Under the pieces are notes generated by a model that worked only from the letters and a program-made list of their open reading frames with translations, was not told the DNA's origin and did no database searches. Shown piece after piece: positions 1-8,683 of a DNA stretch of 64,000 bases; the stretch's first letter is position 1; every line of letters begins with the position of its first letter. This stretch comes from CAZCFB01 sp964511535 (GTDB taxonomy: Bacteria > Myxococcota_A > Polyangia > GCA-2747355 > CAZCFB01). The position numbers and the translations under genes were made by a program. The stretch lies in the NCBI GenBank assembly GCA_964511535.1, contig CAZEFW010000020.1, positions 1-64,000 on the forward strand, given 5' to 3'.

Positions 1-31
1 CATGGCAGGTGGGCTTAAACGATCAGCATTA

Positions 32-97
32 GCCTCAAGCCTCAAGCCTCAAGCCTCAAGCCTCAAACCTCAAGCCTCAAACCTCAAGCCTCAAGCC
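32..97. repeat. Heptamer tandem repeat (CTCAAGC type)
   Basis: About nine near-perfect tandem copies of the 7-bp unit CTCAAGC, a few with CTCAAAC. The array lies just downstream of the stop codon of the leftward porin gene. The same unit recurs at 13.5, 16.2, 17.2, 26.1-26.5 and (as GGCTTGG) 44.1 kb. Confidence 0.9.
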
Positions 98-114
98 ATA
101 CGGACTCGGCTCGC

Positions 115-1614
115 CTAGAAATACAGCTGCGCCTGCAGCCGAATCTGGTGCTCCAGCAGCCGGTCGAGCACCTGGGTCTCGGTGGTGCCCTGGCGAGTGC
201 GCAGGTCCTGCATGTACTGGAACCGGTACTCCACCTGCCACTTGAGCCGACGCTTCCAGGTGAAGAGGCTCGCCACCCCCGCCGCCTCGTGCACCCGCTC
301 GGGCCGCGGGATGGTGCGGGTCAGCCCGTAGTAGCTGGGGATACGGAACCCGTAGCGCACCGCGAACTCGTAGTTGCTGAACCGCGGCACGGTGCCGATC
401 TGGGAGAACACCCCCCAGAACTTGCGCACCGAACCCACGGCGCCGGGCTCCTCCATGCGGTAGTAGAACTCGCTGTGCCACAGCAGGAACGCCAGCCGCG
501 CGGTGAGCTCCGCGCCGAGCAGGAAGATCCCGACGTTGTCGATGTTGCCGTCGGCGTCGCCGTCGCGCAGGGTCCGGGCCTTCTTGGCGTCGGTCTCGTT
601 GTTGCGCAGGTGGATATCCGTCGGCGCCAGGTTGTACGCGAATGATCCCCCCACGGACAGGTAGTACCCCTGCAGCGAGTCACCCTCGCTGTAAGGGATC
701 TTGCCCAGCGGCTCGTACACCAGCCGCGCGCTGTACAGGAAGTCGGTGTTGTCGTCCACCGGCGCCAGGCCCCCCGCGCCGTTGAAGATGCCGAACTGGT
801 AGGTCACCGGGCCGATCCAGTTCACCTCACCGTGCAGCACCAGCCCCAGGTCCCAGCCGGGCGCGAAGGTGTTGACCACCTCGCTGCGCTCCGTGAAGTG
901 CTGGTAGGCGCTGTGCACCAGGAGCTGCCGGCTGATGGGGATCTTCTGCCGCCCGAAGCGCAGCTGAAGTGGCCCGAAGATGCGCATGTCGCCGTACGCC
1001 TCGAGCACCGGCCCCGGGTCCAGCTCACCGAAGTCGAGTGCCAGCCGGTACTTCATGATCTTGCTGATCACATGTCCGAACATTTCGACCCGCGCCCGGC
1101 GCAGCTCGAAGGTGGAGACGTTCTCCCCCAGAGTCCCGCCAGAGTAGGTCAGCTCGTCGGAGAAGATCCGCCCGGCGAAGCCCCCCTGGATGAACCCGCG
1201 GACGCGCAGCAGGAAGCGGTTGGACGGCCCGCGCAGGAAGAACCCATCCTTGAACCCGGCGTTGAGCTGTGACGACTCCAGCTCGGCCTTGGTGCGCCCC
1301 AGCTTGCGATCCAGCGCGGCGAGCCCCTTGGCCAGGGCCTCCACCCGGGCGCGCAGCTCCTTGAACGCCTGACCGCCGGCCCGCAGCTCGGCCAGCTCCT
1401 TCTTCACCGCCACCAGCTCGTTCTGGAGCGCCTGCACCGCGGCCCTCGCCGTCGCTGCATCGCCGCTCGCCTTGAGCGCCTGCTCCAGCTTTCGGTCCAG
1501 CTCCGACACCTTGCCTCTGGTTCCCCCGGCCTTGCTCTGCGCAAAAGACGCCGGCGCTGCCAGGCAGAGAAACAACATGGCACCAATCACCCTGACCGCG
1601 GCTGAATCCATCAT
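115..1614 (-). CDS. Phosphate-selective porin O/P-like outer-membrane protein
   Basis: 499 residues, probably an outer-membrane beta-barrel channel of the OprP/OprO family, taking up phosphate or another anion. A signal peptide (about 1-25, ending SFAQ) is followed by a charged coiled-coil segment (about 35-115), common in trimeric porins of this family. The barrel then begins with strands rich in RGFIQ, FELRRARVEMFG and RFGRQKIP type motifs, and the protein ends in Tyr-Phe, the usual BamA-recognised C-terminus. The start is ATGATG preceded by GAGGAGGA. The gene is divergent from a K+ channel gene with an overlapping promoter region. Substrate specificity cannot be read from the sequence. Family assignment is good, substrate uncertain. 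Confidence 0.85.
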   Translation of the reverse strand: MMDSAAVRVIGAMLFLCLAAPASFAQSKAGGTRGKVSELDRKLEQALKASGDAATARAAVQALQNELVAVKKELAELRAGGQAFKELRARVEALAKGLAALDRKLGRTKAELESSQLNAGFKDGFFLRGPSNRFLLRVRGFIQGGFAGRIFSDELTYSGGTLGENVSTFELRRARVEMFGHVISKIMKYRLALDFGELDPGPVLEAYGDMRIFGPLQLRFGRQKIPISRQLLVHSAYQHFTERSEVVNTFAPGWDLGLVLHGEVNWIGPVTYQFGIFNGAGGLAPVDDNTDFLYSARLVYEPLGKIPYSEGDSLQGYYLSVGGSFAYNLAPTDIHLRNNETDAKKARTLRDGDADGNIDNVGIFLLGAELTARLAFLLWHSEFYYRMEEPGAVGSVRKFWGVFSQIGTVPRFSNYEFAVRYGFRIPSYYGLTRTIPRPERVHEAAGVASLFTWKRRLKWQVEYRFQYMQDLRTRQGTTETQVLDRLLEHQIRLQAQLYF

Positions 1615-1668
1615 GCTTCCTCCTCGGATCGCGCGGTCCTGGCCCCCCGGGAGGCCGCACGACGCCGC

Positions 1669-1697
1669 AGGATAGTCGCCCTGTGCACGTCTCGCAA
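1669..1697 (-). promoter_or_regulatory. Candidate sigma70 promoter for the porin gene
   Basis: Leftward TTGCGA (1692-1697), 17-bp spacer, TATCCT (1669-1674). Predicted transcription start is near 1662, giving a leader of about 50 nt before the porin ATG. The match is moderate (4/6 in each box). Confidence 0.45.
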
Positions 1698-2798
1698 GTC
1701 AAGCCGTTGACAAGGCCCCCTGCCCCTCATAGTTTCAACTCATCCGTGAAAGATCTGGGCTCAACCGACATTCGGCGCCGCCTGCTCATCGCCGGGATCC
1801 TGCTCGGCGTGGTGTACGCAGTCGGAACCACCGGTTATTACCTGCTGGGGGGCGGCTACTGGTCGGTGGGGGACTGCGCCTACATGACCGTCATCTCCCT
1901 GACCACGGTGGGCTACGGCGAGACCCTGCGCGACCTGAACAACGTCCCCTACGCCCGCCTGTTCACGGCGGTCCTGCTCGTGTCGGGCATGGGCATCGCC
2001 CTGTACTTCGTCTCCGCCCTGACCACCTTCCTGGTCGAGGGCGAGTTCCTCCAGCTCCAGCGCAAGCGCCGGATGGAAAAGCGGATCAGCAAAATGAAAG
2101 ATCACATCATTCTCTGCGGCGTCGGGCGCACCGGCTCACATGTGCTCGACGAGCTGGTCGCCGCCAAGTGGCCCTTCGTCGCCCTGGACATCGACGCCGA
2201 GCGGCTGGAGCGCCGTCAGAAAGCCCACGGCAAGGACTTCATGTTCCTGGTGGGCGATGCCACCGACGACAATGTCCTGCTCGAGGCCGGCATCGAGCAG
2301 GCCCACGGGATCGTGGCCTCGCTCCCCGAGGACACGGACAACCTGTACGTGGTCATCACGGCCCGGGATCTGAACCCGAAGCTGCGCATCGTCTCCAAGG
2401 CGGTGGAGCCCACAGCGGTGCGCAAGCTCCGCAGGGCGGGGGCGGATCAGGTGGTGGAGGTCAACACCATCGGCGGCCTGCGCCTGGCCTCGGAGATGAT
2501 CCGCCCCAACGTGACCAACTTCCTGGACAAGGTGCTGCGGGACACCGACAAGAGCCTGCGCTTCGAGGAGTGCACCATACCCGCCTCCTCGCCGCTGGTG
2601 GACATGGTGCTCGCGGACAGCAGCCTGGGCAAGGAGCGGAACCTGCTCATCGTGGCTACCCGGGAGAGCGAAGCTGGTGAGTATGTCTACAGCCCCGGCG
2701 GGGACTTCATGCTCAGGGCAGGCATGACCCTCATCCTCCTCGGAGAGACCGAGGCGGTGCGGCGGCTCCGGAAGAGCAAGCTGTTCGCCGAGGACTAG
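1683..2798 (+). CDS. Two-TM potassium channel with RCK (TrkA-N/TrkA-C) domains
   Basis: Inner-membrane K+ channel subunit. TM1 (about 35-53), pore helix with selectivity filter TTVGYGE (74-80) and TM2 (about 93-115) are followed by a Rossmann RCK domain beginning near residue 138 with the nucleotide-binding pattern GxGRTGxxV. A TrkA-C-like domain lies at about 285-365. Length (371 aa) and order match MthK-like ligand-gated channels, which assemble as tetramers whose RCK rings respond to nucleotide or Ca2+. The longest frame starts with GTG at 1683. A TTGACA/TAGTTT promoter inside that region makes the in-frame GTG at 1746 an alternative start that still keeps TM1 intact. Confidence 0.93.
   Translation: MHVSQVKPLTRPPAPHSFNSSVKDLGSTDIRRRLLIAGILLGVVYAVGTTGYYLLGGGYWSVGDCAYMTVISLTTVGYGETLRDLNNVPYARLFTAVLLVSGMGIALYFVSALTTFLVEGEFLQLQRKRRMEKRISKMKDHIILCGVGRTGSHVLDELVAAKWPFVALDIDAERLERRQKAHGKDFMFLVGDATDDNVLLEAGIEQAHGIVASLPEDTDNLYVVITARDLNPKLRIVSKAVEPTAVRKLRRAGADQVVEVNTIGGLRLASEMIRPNVTNFLDKVLRDTDKSLRFEECTIPASSPLVDMVLADSSLGKERNLLIVATRESEAGEYVYSPGGDFMLRAGMTLILLGETEAVRRLRKSKLFAED
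1707..1735 (+). promoter_or_regulatory. Candidate sigma70 promoter for the K+ channel gene
   Basis: TTGACA (1707-1712), exact 17-bp spacer, TAGTTT (1730-1735). It lies inside the first 20 codons of the longest channel ORF. If used, the true translation start is later than 1683, and the GTG at 1746 would be almost leaderless. Confidence 0.45.
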
Positions 2799-2827
2799 GC
2801 CAGGGAGATGGAATCAGGAGCTCGGCC

Positions 2828-3196
2828 TCAGCCGAAGGCCTTCTCCTTCTTCTCCTGGTCTTCCTTGCAGCGAATGCAAAGCGTGGTCTCGGGACGGGCC
2901 TTGAGGCGCTTGAGGGAGATGGCCTCGTCGCACGCCTCGCAGATACCGAAAGTGCCGGTCTCGATCTTGGACAGCGCGTAGTCGATCTTCTTGAGGAAGG
3001 TCTTCTCGCGTCCGCGCAGGCGAAACGTGAATGACTGAAGGTACTCGCTGGAGGCCATGTCCATCTCGTCGGGCAGGTCGTCCGTGTCCAGAGACATGTC
3101 CTCCGAGAGGGTGCGCCTGGCGTTGCGCAGCAGCGCAGCCTTCTTCGCCATCAGGATTTCGTTAAAACGTTTAAGGTCTTTTTTCTTTAGCGGCAT
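2828..3196 (-). CDS. DksA/TraR-type C4 zinc-finger protein
   Basis: 122 residues from the chosen ATG. The N-terminal half is a charged alpha-helical coiled coil with an acidic Asp-rich tip (MSLDTDDLPDEMD), resembling the DksA tip that enters the RNA polymerase secondary channel. The C-terminus carries CEAC and CIRC pairs separated by 17 residues, the canonical DksA zinc finger. Predicted role: RNA polymerase-binding regulator acting with ppGpp. The reading frame extends to 3283, but a -10 element lies inside that extension, so the ATG at 3196 is preferred. Whether it is the main DksA or a paralogue cannot be told. Confidence 0.88.
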   Translation of the reverse strand: MPLKKKDLKRFNEILMAKKAALLRNARRTLSEDMSLDTDDLPDEMDMASSEYLQSFTFRLRGREKTFLKKIDYALSKIETGTFGICEACDEAISLKRLKARPETTLCIRCKEDQEKKEKAFG

Positions 3197-3269
3197 CCTT
3201 GCCCCTCTGCAGCTTGGTAAGTCAAGGCCCTCACCCGCCCCTTCGACTGGGGTCCACAAGGCGGAAGAA

Positions 3270-3296
3270 ACTATAATGCGCACCCCGGTCGGTCAA
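3270..3296 (-). promoter_or_regulatory. Candidate promoter of the DksA-like gene
   Basis: Leftward TTGACC (3291-3296), 15-bp spacer, TATAGT (3270-3275). Predicted start is near 3263, giving a leader of about 65 nt to the ATG at 3196. The spacer is short, so activity may be weak or regulated. Confidence 0.4.
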
Positions 3297-3327
3297 GCCA
3301 TTTCTGGTTTGTGCGAGGAACGCCCGT

Positions 3328-3963
3328 TCAACTGAAGAGCCCCTTGAGGTTGTAGTCCATCAGCGCCACGGCCAGCGCGTCCAGGTCCGGCCGCTGCCGC
3401 TCCTGGGTGGCCACCAGCCGGGTGGTGACCTCCTTTACGCTGCCCAGCACGCAGTGCGCCGCCAGCCGGGTGTCGCACTGTCGCACCAGCCCCATGGCCT
3501 GCCCGAGCACCAGCGCGTCCTCGATCACCGACACCAGCCGGGCGTAGAAGTCGTCCAATTTCTGGTCGAAGTCGGCGTCCAGCCCCGCCGACTCCCGCAG
3601 CAGGATGATGGTCAGCTCTCGGTTCCGCTCGAGGACCTGGAGCACCCCGCGGATGTTCTGGTGCATCTGCTCGGTGACCGGGGCGGCGTCTTCGCCGGTG
3701 CGGATTCTTGTGATCCCTGCCCGGAGCTGATCGAGCATCTGGTCCAGCAGGGACTCGAAGACGGCGCGCTTGCTGGGAAAATACAGGTAGAACGTCCCGC
3801 GGGCGATGCCTGCCTCGGCCAGGATGTCGGCCACGGAGGACGCGTGGTAGCCGCTGGCGGCGAATACCCGTCGCGCGGCCAGGAGCAGCTGCTCCCGACG
3901 TGCGCTTCGCCGGCGTCGCGCCCTGATCTTGCGGCCGTCTTGCTCCTTTTCCCCGGCTCCCAT
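3328..3963 (-). CDS. TetR/AcrR-family transcriptional regulator
   Basis: 211 residues from ATG 3963. After a basic leader rich in Arg (IRARRRRSARR), residues about 22-68 form the TetR helix-turn-helix with the typical pattern AARxxFAxxGYHASSVxDIxxxAGIARGTFYLYFPSK. The rest is a helical ligand-binding and dimerisation domain with no conserved motif. The reading frame opens upstream to 4053, but the ATG at 3963 sits just before the basic leader. No Shine-Dalgarno is obvious. It is divergent from a small RHH gene and may control it or itself. Ligand unknown. Confidence 0.9.
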   Translation of the reverse strand: MGAGEKEQDGRKIRARRRRSARREQLLLAARRVFAASGYHASSVADILAEAGIARGTFYLYFPSKRAVFESLLDQMLDQLRAGITRIRTGEDAAPVTEQMHQNIRGVLQVLERNRELTIILLRESAGLDADFDQKLDDFYARLVSVIEDALVLGQAMGLVRQCDTRLAAHCVLGSVKEVTTRLVATQERQRPDLDALAVALMDYNLKGLFS

Positions 3964-4028
3964 GTTGACCGGGCCAATTACCAAATAACCGCCCGATACA
4001 CCAGCCCGATCTCGGTCACACCGGCCGC

Positions 4029-4058
4029 TTGACAGAACATCTGACATCCCCATACCAT
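4029..4058 (+). promoter_or_regulatory. Candidate promoter of the small RHH gene
   Basis: TTGACA (4029-4034), 18-bp spacer, TACCAT (4053-4058), with a predicted start near 4065. It lies in the intergenic region shared with the divergent TetR gene, so TetR could act here. Confidence 0.5.
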
Positions 4059-4101
4059 GCCATACATAGGACCCTGAACAACGACATGAGGAGGCATGGC
4101 C

Positions 4102-4299
4102 ATGGCGGGCTCCGACAAGAGGAAACAGAGCCTTTACTTTCCGGAGGATATGCTCAAGGAGATCCAGACCGAGGCGACCCGGCAGGACCGGTCCCTCTCA
4201 TGGATCGTGCAAAAGGCGTGGAAGATCGCACGCCGAGAAATCATGAAGTTTCCCTCGGTCAACGAATTGCCCGGCGCGGACGAGGACGACGGCAAATAA
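4102..4299 (+). CDS. Small ribbon-helix-helix-like protein (TIGR04563 type)
   Basis: 65 residues. A KQSLYFPEDM beta-strand followed by helices with QDRSLSWIVQKAWK and an acidic tail matches a small ribbon-helix-helix-like family (TIGR04563) known from myxobacteria. Such proteins are likely dimeric DNA-binding factors; the target is unknown. GAGGAGG at 4088-4094 is only 1 nt from an ATG at 4096 but 7 nt from the in-frame ATG at 4102, so the second ATG is chosen. The gene stands alone after its own TTGACA promoter. Confidence 0.82.
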   Translation: MAGSDKRKQSLYFPEDMLKEIQTEATRQDRSLSWIVQKAWKIARREIMKFPSVNELPGADEDDGK

Positions 4300-4415
4300 C
4301 GCCCGGGGACCGCGGCTCCCAATCCCCCACTCCCTCGTGGGTCCCGCTGCCGCCATCGCGCTGAAACGTGGTTGCCTTCCTGCCCTATTTTATTTACGTT
4401 TTCTGACAAACCCAC

Positions 4416-4437
4416 ACTGAAACAAAAGTCTTTCAGT
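4416..4437. promoter_or_regulatory. Perfect inverted repeat upstream of the signalling protein
   Basis: ACTGAAA, 8-nt spacer, TTTCAGT, ending 22 nt before the ATG at 4460 in an AT-rich stretch. It could be an operator or an mRNA hairpin; the sequence does not decide. Confidence 0.35.
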
Positions 4438-4459
4438 TTGAAGGGTTCAGGACGGTTTC

Positions 4460-6745
4460 ATGGTTGATAACCACTGGCTGGCCCGACAACTCATGGCCCG
4501 CGGCCTGGCGAGCGAGGCCCAGCTCAACCTCGCCCTGCAGCAGGAGGGCAACCTGGGTGAGACCCTGGTCGCCTCCGGCGTGGTCAAGGAGCTGGATCTC
4601 CTCCGGCTGTTGAGCCTGCACTACAAGACCCAGTACATCACGCGCGTCAAGCTGCTGGCTGCAAAGATCCCGGACTGGGTGCTGAAGCTGCTCCCCGAAG
4701 ACTTCTGTGGCCGGTACAACGTGCTGCCGGTGCGCTTTGACTCGCAACAGGCCATCCTGAGCCTGTTGTTGCTCGATCCCTCTGACGAGGCGTTGCTGGA
4801 CGCAGTCCGCTGGGAGGTACAGAAGAAGCGGCCCGTGAGGCAGGTGCGGCCTTACGTGGCCCTCTCCACCTCGATCCAGGACGCCATCCAGGTGTTCTTC
4901 AACGGCGTATCACCCGAGGATCTGGCCGAGCCGAAGTTGGAGTTGCCGGACCCGCCTCCCGAGCCGGAGCTGGAGCCTGAGCCCGAGCCCGAGCCGCTGC
5001 CGCGCTTCGAGCCCCTCTCGCTGACCGACGTGGATCCCGAGGAGGCCGAAGAGACCGAGGAAGAACCCCCGGAGCTGGCGCCCGAGCTCGCCGAGCTGGC
5101 AGAGGCGCTGGCTGACGAGGATATGTCCCCCGATGAGCCGACCCTGGAGGCGCCGGGATCCCATACCCCCCGCATGACCATCATCGGCATGGGCGACCAG
5201 CAGGTGCTCGACATGATGTCGGAGGACTACGTCGAGCCGGGGCGCCCGGACGAGCCGACCCTGGAGTCGAAGCGCCCGTCGCTCACCATCCCCAAGGCGC
5301 CGCCCCGGAAGCAGGAGACCCCGCCAGACGGCATGGAGGTGATCCCGCAGGTATCCGAGGCCCGCCGCGATCGGGCGCTGGAGGAGTTGATCTCCGTCGG
5401 GACCGTGACCCCCATCGTCCCGGTGGAGGAGTTGGCTGCCCACACCCAAAGGGCCGCCCTCCCCGCCACCAGGCTGGGGCTGTCCACCCTGATGGGCCTG
5501 ACCCGGGCGCTGGTGTGGCAGTGGGAGAAGGAGCTGGGGTGGCGTGACGAACACTCCCTGCGCGCTGCCCGGCTATGCCGCAAGGTCGGCCGCCAGGCGG
5601 GCTTGCCCGGCCACGCGCTCAACGCGCTGCGCCTGGCCGCGTTGCTGCACGAGCTCGGTCAGCCCACGAGCCGCCATATCACCGCGTTATCCCTCCAGGG
5701 TGACGAGGCGTTGCAGGACCGGGCGCGCCGCGCGCTTCGCATGCTGGCCGACCTGCTCGAGTCCACGCGCGTGCCAGCCCGGGTGGGCGAGCTGCTCGAG
5801 GCCCAGTTCGAGCAGCCGCGAGGCGGGGGCGTGCCGGGGCTCGCCTCGGGAGACGACATCCCCCAGGAGTCCAACATCCTCGCCGTGGTGGACGCTTACC
5901 TCGACCTGATGGACAACCCGGACACCAGCAGCGGCCAGTGCCAGGACAAGGACGAAGCCCTGGCCCGTCTGCGGGCCGCCGGGGAGCGGCAGGTGCTCTG
6001 CCCGCTCACCGTGGAGCTGCTGCACCAGGTGATCTCCGCCTCTGCCCTGAGGGAGCGCATCCTGAGCGAGCTGTCGACGGTGCTGCTGGTGGACCCGGAG
6101 CGCAGCGCCCACCTGGGCCTGGTGGGCGCGCTGCGCCACGAGAAGGCGGAGGTGAGGGCGGTGATCGATCCGGCCCGGGCCGTCCGGGTGGCGCTGCGAG
6201 AGTCGGTGGACCTGGTGATCTGCGAGCTGGACCTGAAGCCCCTCGATGGGCTGGAGCTGCTGCGGCGCCTGCGGGCGGACGAACGGACTCGCGAGCTGCC
6301 AGTGCTGCTGGCCGTCAACAGCGTCGGCGAGGAGCAGCTGGCAGAGGCGCGCGAGCTCGGCATCCTCGACGTGCTCTTCAAGCCATACTCCCTGGAGGAG
6401 CTGCTGGAGCAGATCCTTCCCATGCTCGCGGTGCGCCGGGCGGACAGCAACGACCTGCGCCGGGTTTCGGGCTCGCTGCGGGAGATCCCCCTGATCGACC
6501 TGGTGCGCGATCTGACCGCGAACAACAAGAGCGGCCGCCTCTCGCTGCGCCTCGCCCGCCAGCAGGGCGAGCTCAGGCTCCAGGAAGGCAGGGTGGTGGA
6601 GGCATCGTGGGCCGGGCTCTCGGGTGAGGAGGCGTTCAACGAGATGCTCGGCCTCTCCGAGGGTGACTTCGCCCTCGATCCGCTCTCCATCACACGGCCC
6701 CCCGCGCTCGGCGGCGGAGGCGGTGACCTTCCCGAAGGTTCGTGA
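4460..6745 (+). CDS. MshEN-like / degenerate HD-GYP / Glu-receiver / PATAN signalling protein
   Basis: 761 residues, probably cytoplasmic. Residues about 1-150 resemble the GspE/MshE N-terminal (MshEN) fold, which binds c-di-GMP in some proteins. An acidic Pro/Glu linker (about 153-330) follows. Residues about 345-525 match HD-GYP proteins in layout, but the metal-binding HD is HE (LHELGQ, 395-401) and the GYP loop reads GGGVPG, so hydrolysis is unlikely. A receiver domain (541-655) has Glu589 at the usual phospho-Asp position and keeps the Lys of FKPYS. The C-terminal PATAN/DUF4388 domain (about 670-750) mediates protein contacts. It looks like a scaffold rather than an enzyme. Confidence 0.85.
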   Translation: MVDNHWLARQLMARGLASEAQLNLALQQEGNLGETLVASGVVKELDLLRLLSLHYKTQYITRVKLLAAKIPDWVLKLLPEDFCGRYNVLPVRFDSQQAILSLLLLDPSDEALLDAVRWEVQKKRPVRQVRPYVALSTSIQDAIQVFFNGVSPEDLAEPKLELPDPPPEPELEPEPEPEPLPRFEPLSLTDVDPEEAEETEEEPPELAPELAELAEALADEDMSPDEPTLEAPGSHTPRMTIIGMGDQQVLDMMSEDYVEPGRPDEPTLESKRPSLTIPKAPPRKQETPPDGMEVIPQVSEARRDRALEELISVGTVTPIVPVEELAAHTQRAALPATRLGLSTLMGLTRALVWQWEKELGWRDEHSLRAARLCRKVGRQAGLPGHALNALRLAALLHELGQPTSRHITALSLQGDEALQDRARRALRMLADLLESTRVPARVGELLEAQFEQPRGGGVPGLASGDDIPQESNILAVVDAYLDLMDNPDTSSGQCQDKDEALARLRAAGERQVLCPLTVELLHQVISASALRERILSELSTVLLVDPERSAHLGLVGALRHEKAEVRAVIDPARAVRVALRESVDLVICELDLKPLDGLELLRRLRADERTRELPVLLAVNSVGEEQLAEARELGILDVLFKPYSLEELLEQILPMLAVRRADSNDLRRVSGSLREIPLIDLVRDLTANNKSGRLSLRLARQQGELRLQEGRVVEASWAGLSGEEAFNEMLGLSEGDFALDPLSITRPPALGGGGGDLPEGS

Positions 6746-6788
6746 TCGCAGTACACTGGTAGCCCAGCACTGAACGGAGTTGACGAGC

Positions 6789-8333
6789 GTGACTTTAGCC
6801 ACTGACCAGAATTTAGCTTTCGATTCGACCCCCGCCAGGGGAGCGCCGCGGCTTCTCGCGGCCCTGCTCGCAGGGGCCCTGCTGGCCATCGCGCCAGCTT
6901 GCAGCGACCCCACCAACCCCATCGTGGATGGCGGCGGCGGCGATGCCGTCAAGCCCCTGGATGGCGGCCCCGAGGGCGGGACCCCCGACGCCAACAACAA
7001 GCTAACTCCCGGCATCATCGGCCAGTACTCCGCCCTCGCTGCGGTGAAGGGGACGCTCGTCATGAGCGCCTACGAGCGCCAGTACGGTGACCTGATCTAC
7101 GTCACCGCCGGCGCCTCGAACCTGACCAAGATGAACCGCGAGATCGTCGACGGGGTCCCCAAGGCGGCGGCGACCTACGATCCCAAGGGCTGGCGCGCGG
7201 GCATCTCCGACGCCGGCGACGACGTCGGGCTGTACACCGACATCACCGCGGGCACCGACGGCGCCCCGCGCATCAGCTACCACGACGCCACCAACAAGGC
7301 GCTGAAGTTCGCCATCCGCCAGGCCGACGGCTGGAAGACCCACGTGGTGGACAAGGCCAAGGGCACCCATGACGTGGTGGGCCTGTTCACGTCCATGACC
7401 CTGCAGACCAGCGGGGCGCCGGCCATCGCCTACCTCGTGACCGGCGTGTCTGCGGCCAGCGGAAACTTCAAGTCGGAGCTGCGCTACGCCGAGGCCAAGA
7501 AGCCGGCCCCCACCACGGCGGGGGACTGGGTCATCGCCACTGTGGAGTCCGCCGCCATGCCGTGCCGCAATCTGTGCGCCACCGGCGAGGCATGCGTGAT
7601 CAACGCCAACAAGACCAGCACCTGCAAGAAGACCAGCACCGGCTGCTCCAGCTGCGCCTCTGGCAAGGCGTGCGTGGGCGGCAAGTGCGTGGACGTGCTT
7701 GAAAACTCCAAGCTCATCGACATCCCCAAGGCCACCGGCCTGTGGCCCGCGCTGGTGATGGTGTCCACCGGGCCGCTGGTGGTGTACCACGACAGCATCA
7801 ACGGCAACCTGCGCGCGGCCCTGCGCTCTGGCGGCAAGTGGACCGCCGCCCTGATCAAGGGCACCAGCAAGGACAACGTCGGCGCCTACTGCTCGGCGGC
7901 GGTGGACAAGTCCGGCACGGTCCACGCCTCGTACCAGGACTTCAACAAGGGCACCCTGCACTACCTGCAGCTGACCCCGCCCACCCTCAAGGCCACCGTC
8001 TCCGAGGCCATCGACGACGGCAAGCGCGCCACGGGCCAACACCTGGTGGGAGCTGACAGCCAGATCCACGTGGACACCGCCGGCACCGTGCGCGTGGTGT
8101 ACCAGGACCAGCAGCTCGTGGACCTGCTCGGCGTACGCCGCGCTGGCTCCAACAACTGGCTGCCCAAGACCGCCACCGCCAAGGACCTGGGGCGCACCGT
8201 CAAGGGTGGCCCCCGCGGCTACGGCTTCTACCCCGACCTGGTAGCCGAGGGCGGCCAGGTCTACGGCAGCTGCCTGTTCTACGACCCGAAGATCACCCCC
8301 GAAGGTGGCCTGGAGATGTTCAAGGTCCAGTAA
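6789..8333 (+). CDS. Secreted beta-propeller-like lipoprotein with Cys-rich insert
   Basis: 514 residues from GTG 6789; a TTG at 6780 is the longer option, but the GGAG Shine-Dalgarno is too close to it. An N-terminal hydrophobic stretch ends in APAC followed by Ser-Asp, a loose lipobox. Repeats of the form YHD..N..L..A.R....W occur at several places, as in BNR/propeller-like surface proteins. A compact Cys-rich segment (about 255-300: CRNLC, CSSC, GKCVD) interrupts the propeller. Probably a surface or periplasmic lipoprotein of unknown ligand. The gene stands alone. Confidence 0.75.
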   Translation: MTLATDQNLAFDSTPARGAPRLLAALLAGALLAIAPACSDPTNPIVDGGGGDAVKPLDGGPEGGTPDANNKLTPGIIGQYSALAAVKGTLVMSAYERQYGDLIYVTAGASNLTKMNREIVDGVPKAAATYDPKGWRAGISDAGDDVGLYTDITAGTDGAPRISYHDATNKALKFAIRQADGWKTHVVDKAKGTHDVVGLFTSMTLQTSGAPAIAYLVTGVSAASGNFKSELRYAEAKKPAPTTAGDWVIATVESAAMPCRNLCATGEACVINANKTSTCKKTSTGCSSCASGKACVGGKCVDVLENSKLIDIPKATGLWPALVMVSTGPLVVYHDSINGNLRAALRSGGKWTAALIKGTSKDNVGAYCSAAVDKSGTVHASYQDFNKGTLHYLQLTPPTLKATVSEAIDDGKRATGQHLVGADSQIHVDTAGTVRVVYQDQQLVDLLGVRRAGSNNWLPKTATAKDLGRTVKGGPRGYGFYPDLVAEGGQVYGSCLFYDPKITPEGGLEMFKVQ

Positions 8334-8367
8334 GCGAAGGCAGAAGCCTGCCGCCGCTCCCCATTCG

Positions 8368-8619
8368 CTATATATCCTCTGCCATCTTCAGCAGCTCCGG
8401 GATGAAGTCCTTCCTCACCTGGATCAACGAACTCACCTTGGCCTTGCGGGTCACGGCGACCACCTGCCCCCGGCCGCGGTCGAAGCCGGCCTCCACCAGA
8501 TCGTCATCGAAGTCGAGGCGGCGGACCGCTCGGGCGGGCTCCTCGGCCACCTCCTGGGCCAGGCTCGCGCCCGGGATTGCAAGGATGATCACCGCCAACA
8601 TGGCTCGTACCGTCTTCAT
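8368..8619 (-). CDS. Small secreted protein of the ECF sigma operon
   Basis: 83 residues. The signal peptide (about 1-21, ending ASLAQ) is followed by an acidic patch (LDFDDDLVEAGF) and a C-terminal helix (IQVRKDFIPELLKMAEDI). It is the third gene after an ECF sigma factor and a single-TM protein, 64 nt downstream of the latter. Function is not recognised. The arrangement suggests an envelope component of the same regulon or signalling path. Confidence 0.75.
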   Translation of the reverse strand: MKTVRAMLAVIILAIPGASLAQEVAEEPARAVRRLDFDDDLVEAGFDRGRGQVVAVTRKAKVSSLIQVRKDFIPELLKMAEDI

Positions 8620-8683
8620 GACGCACCTCTCCTGTTTGGCCCCTGTCGGGGCCAGTGGTTAGACCTGGTCTTTGCGGGTCAGG

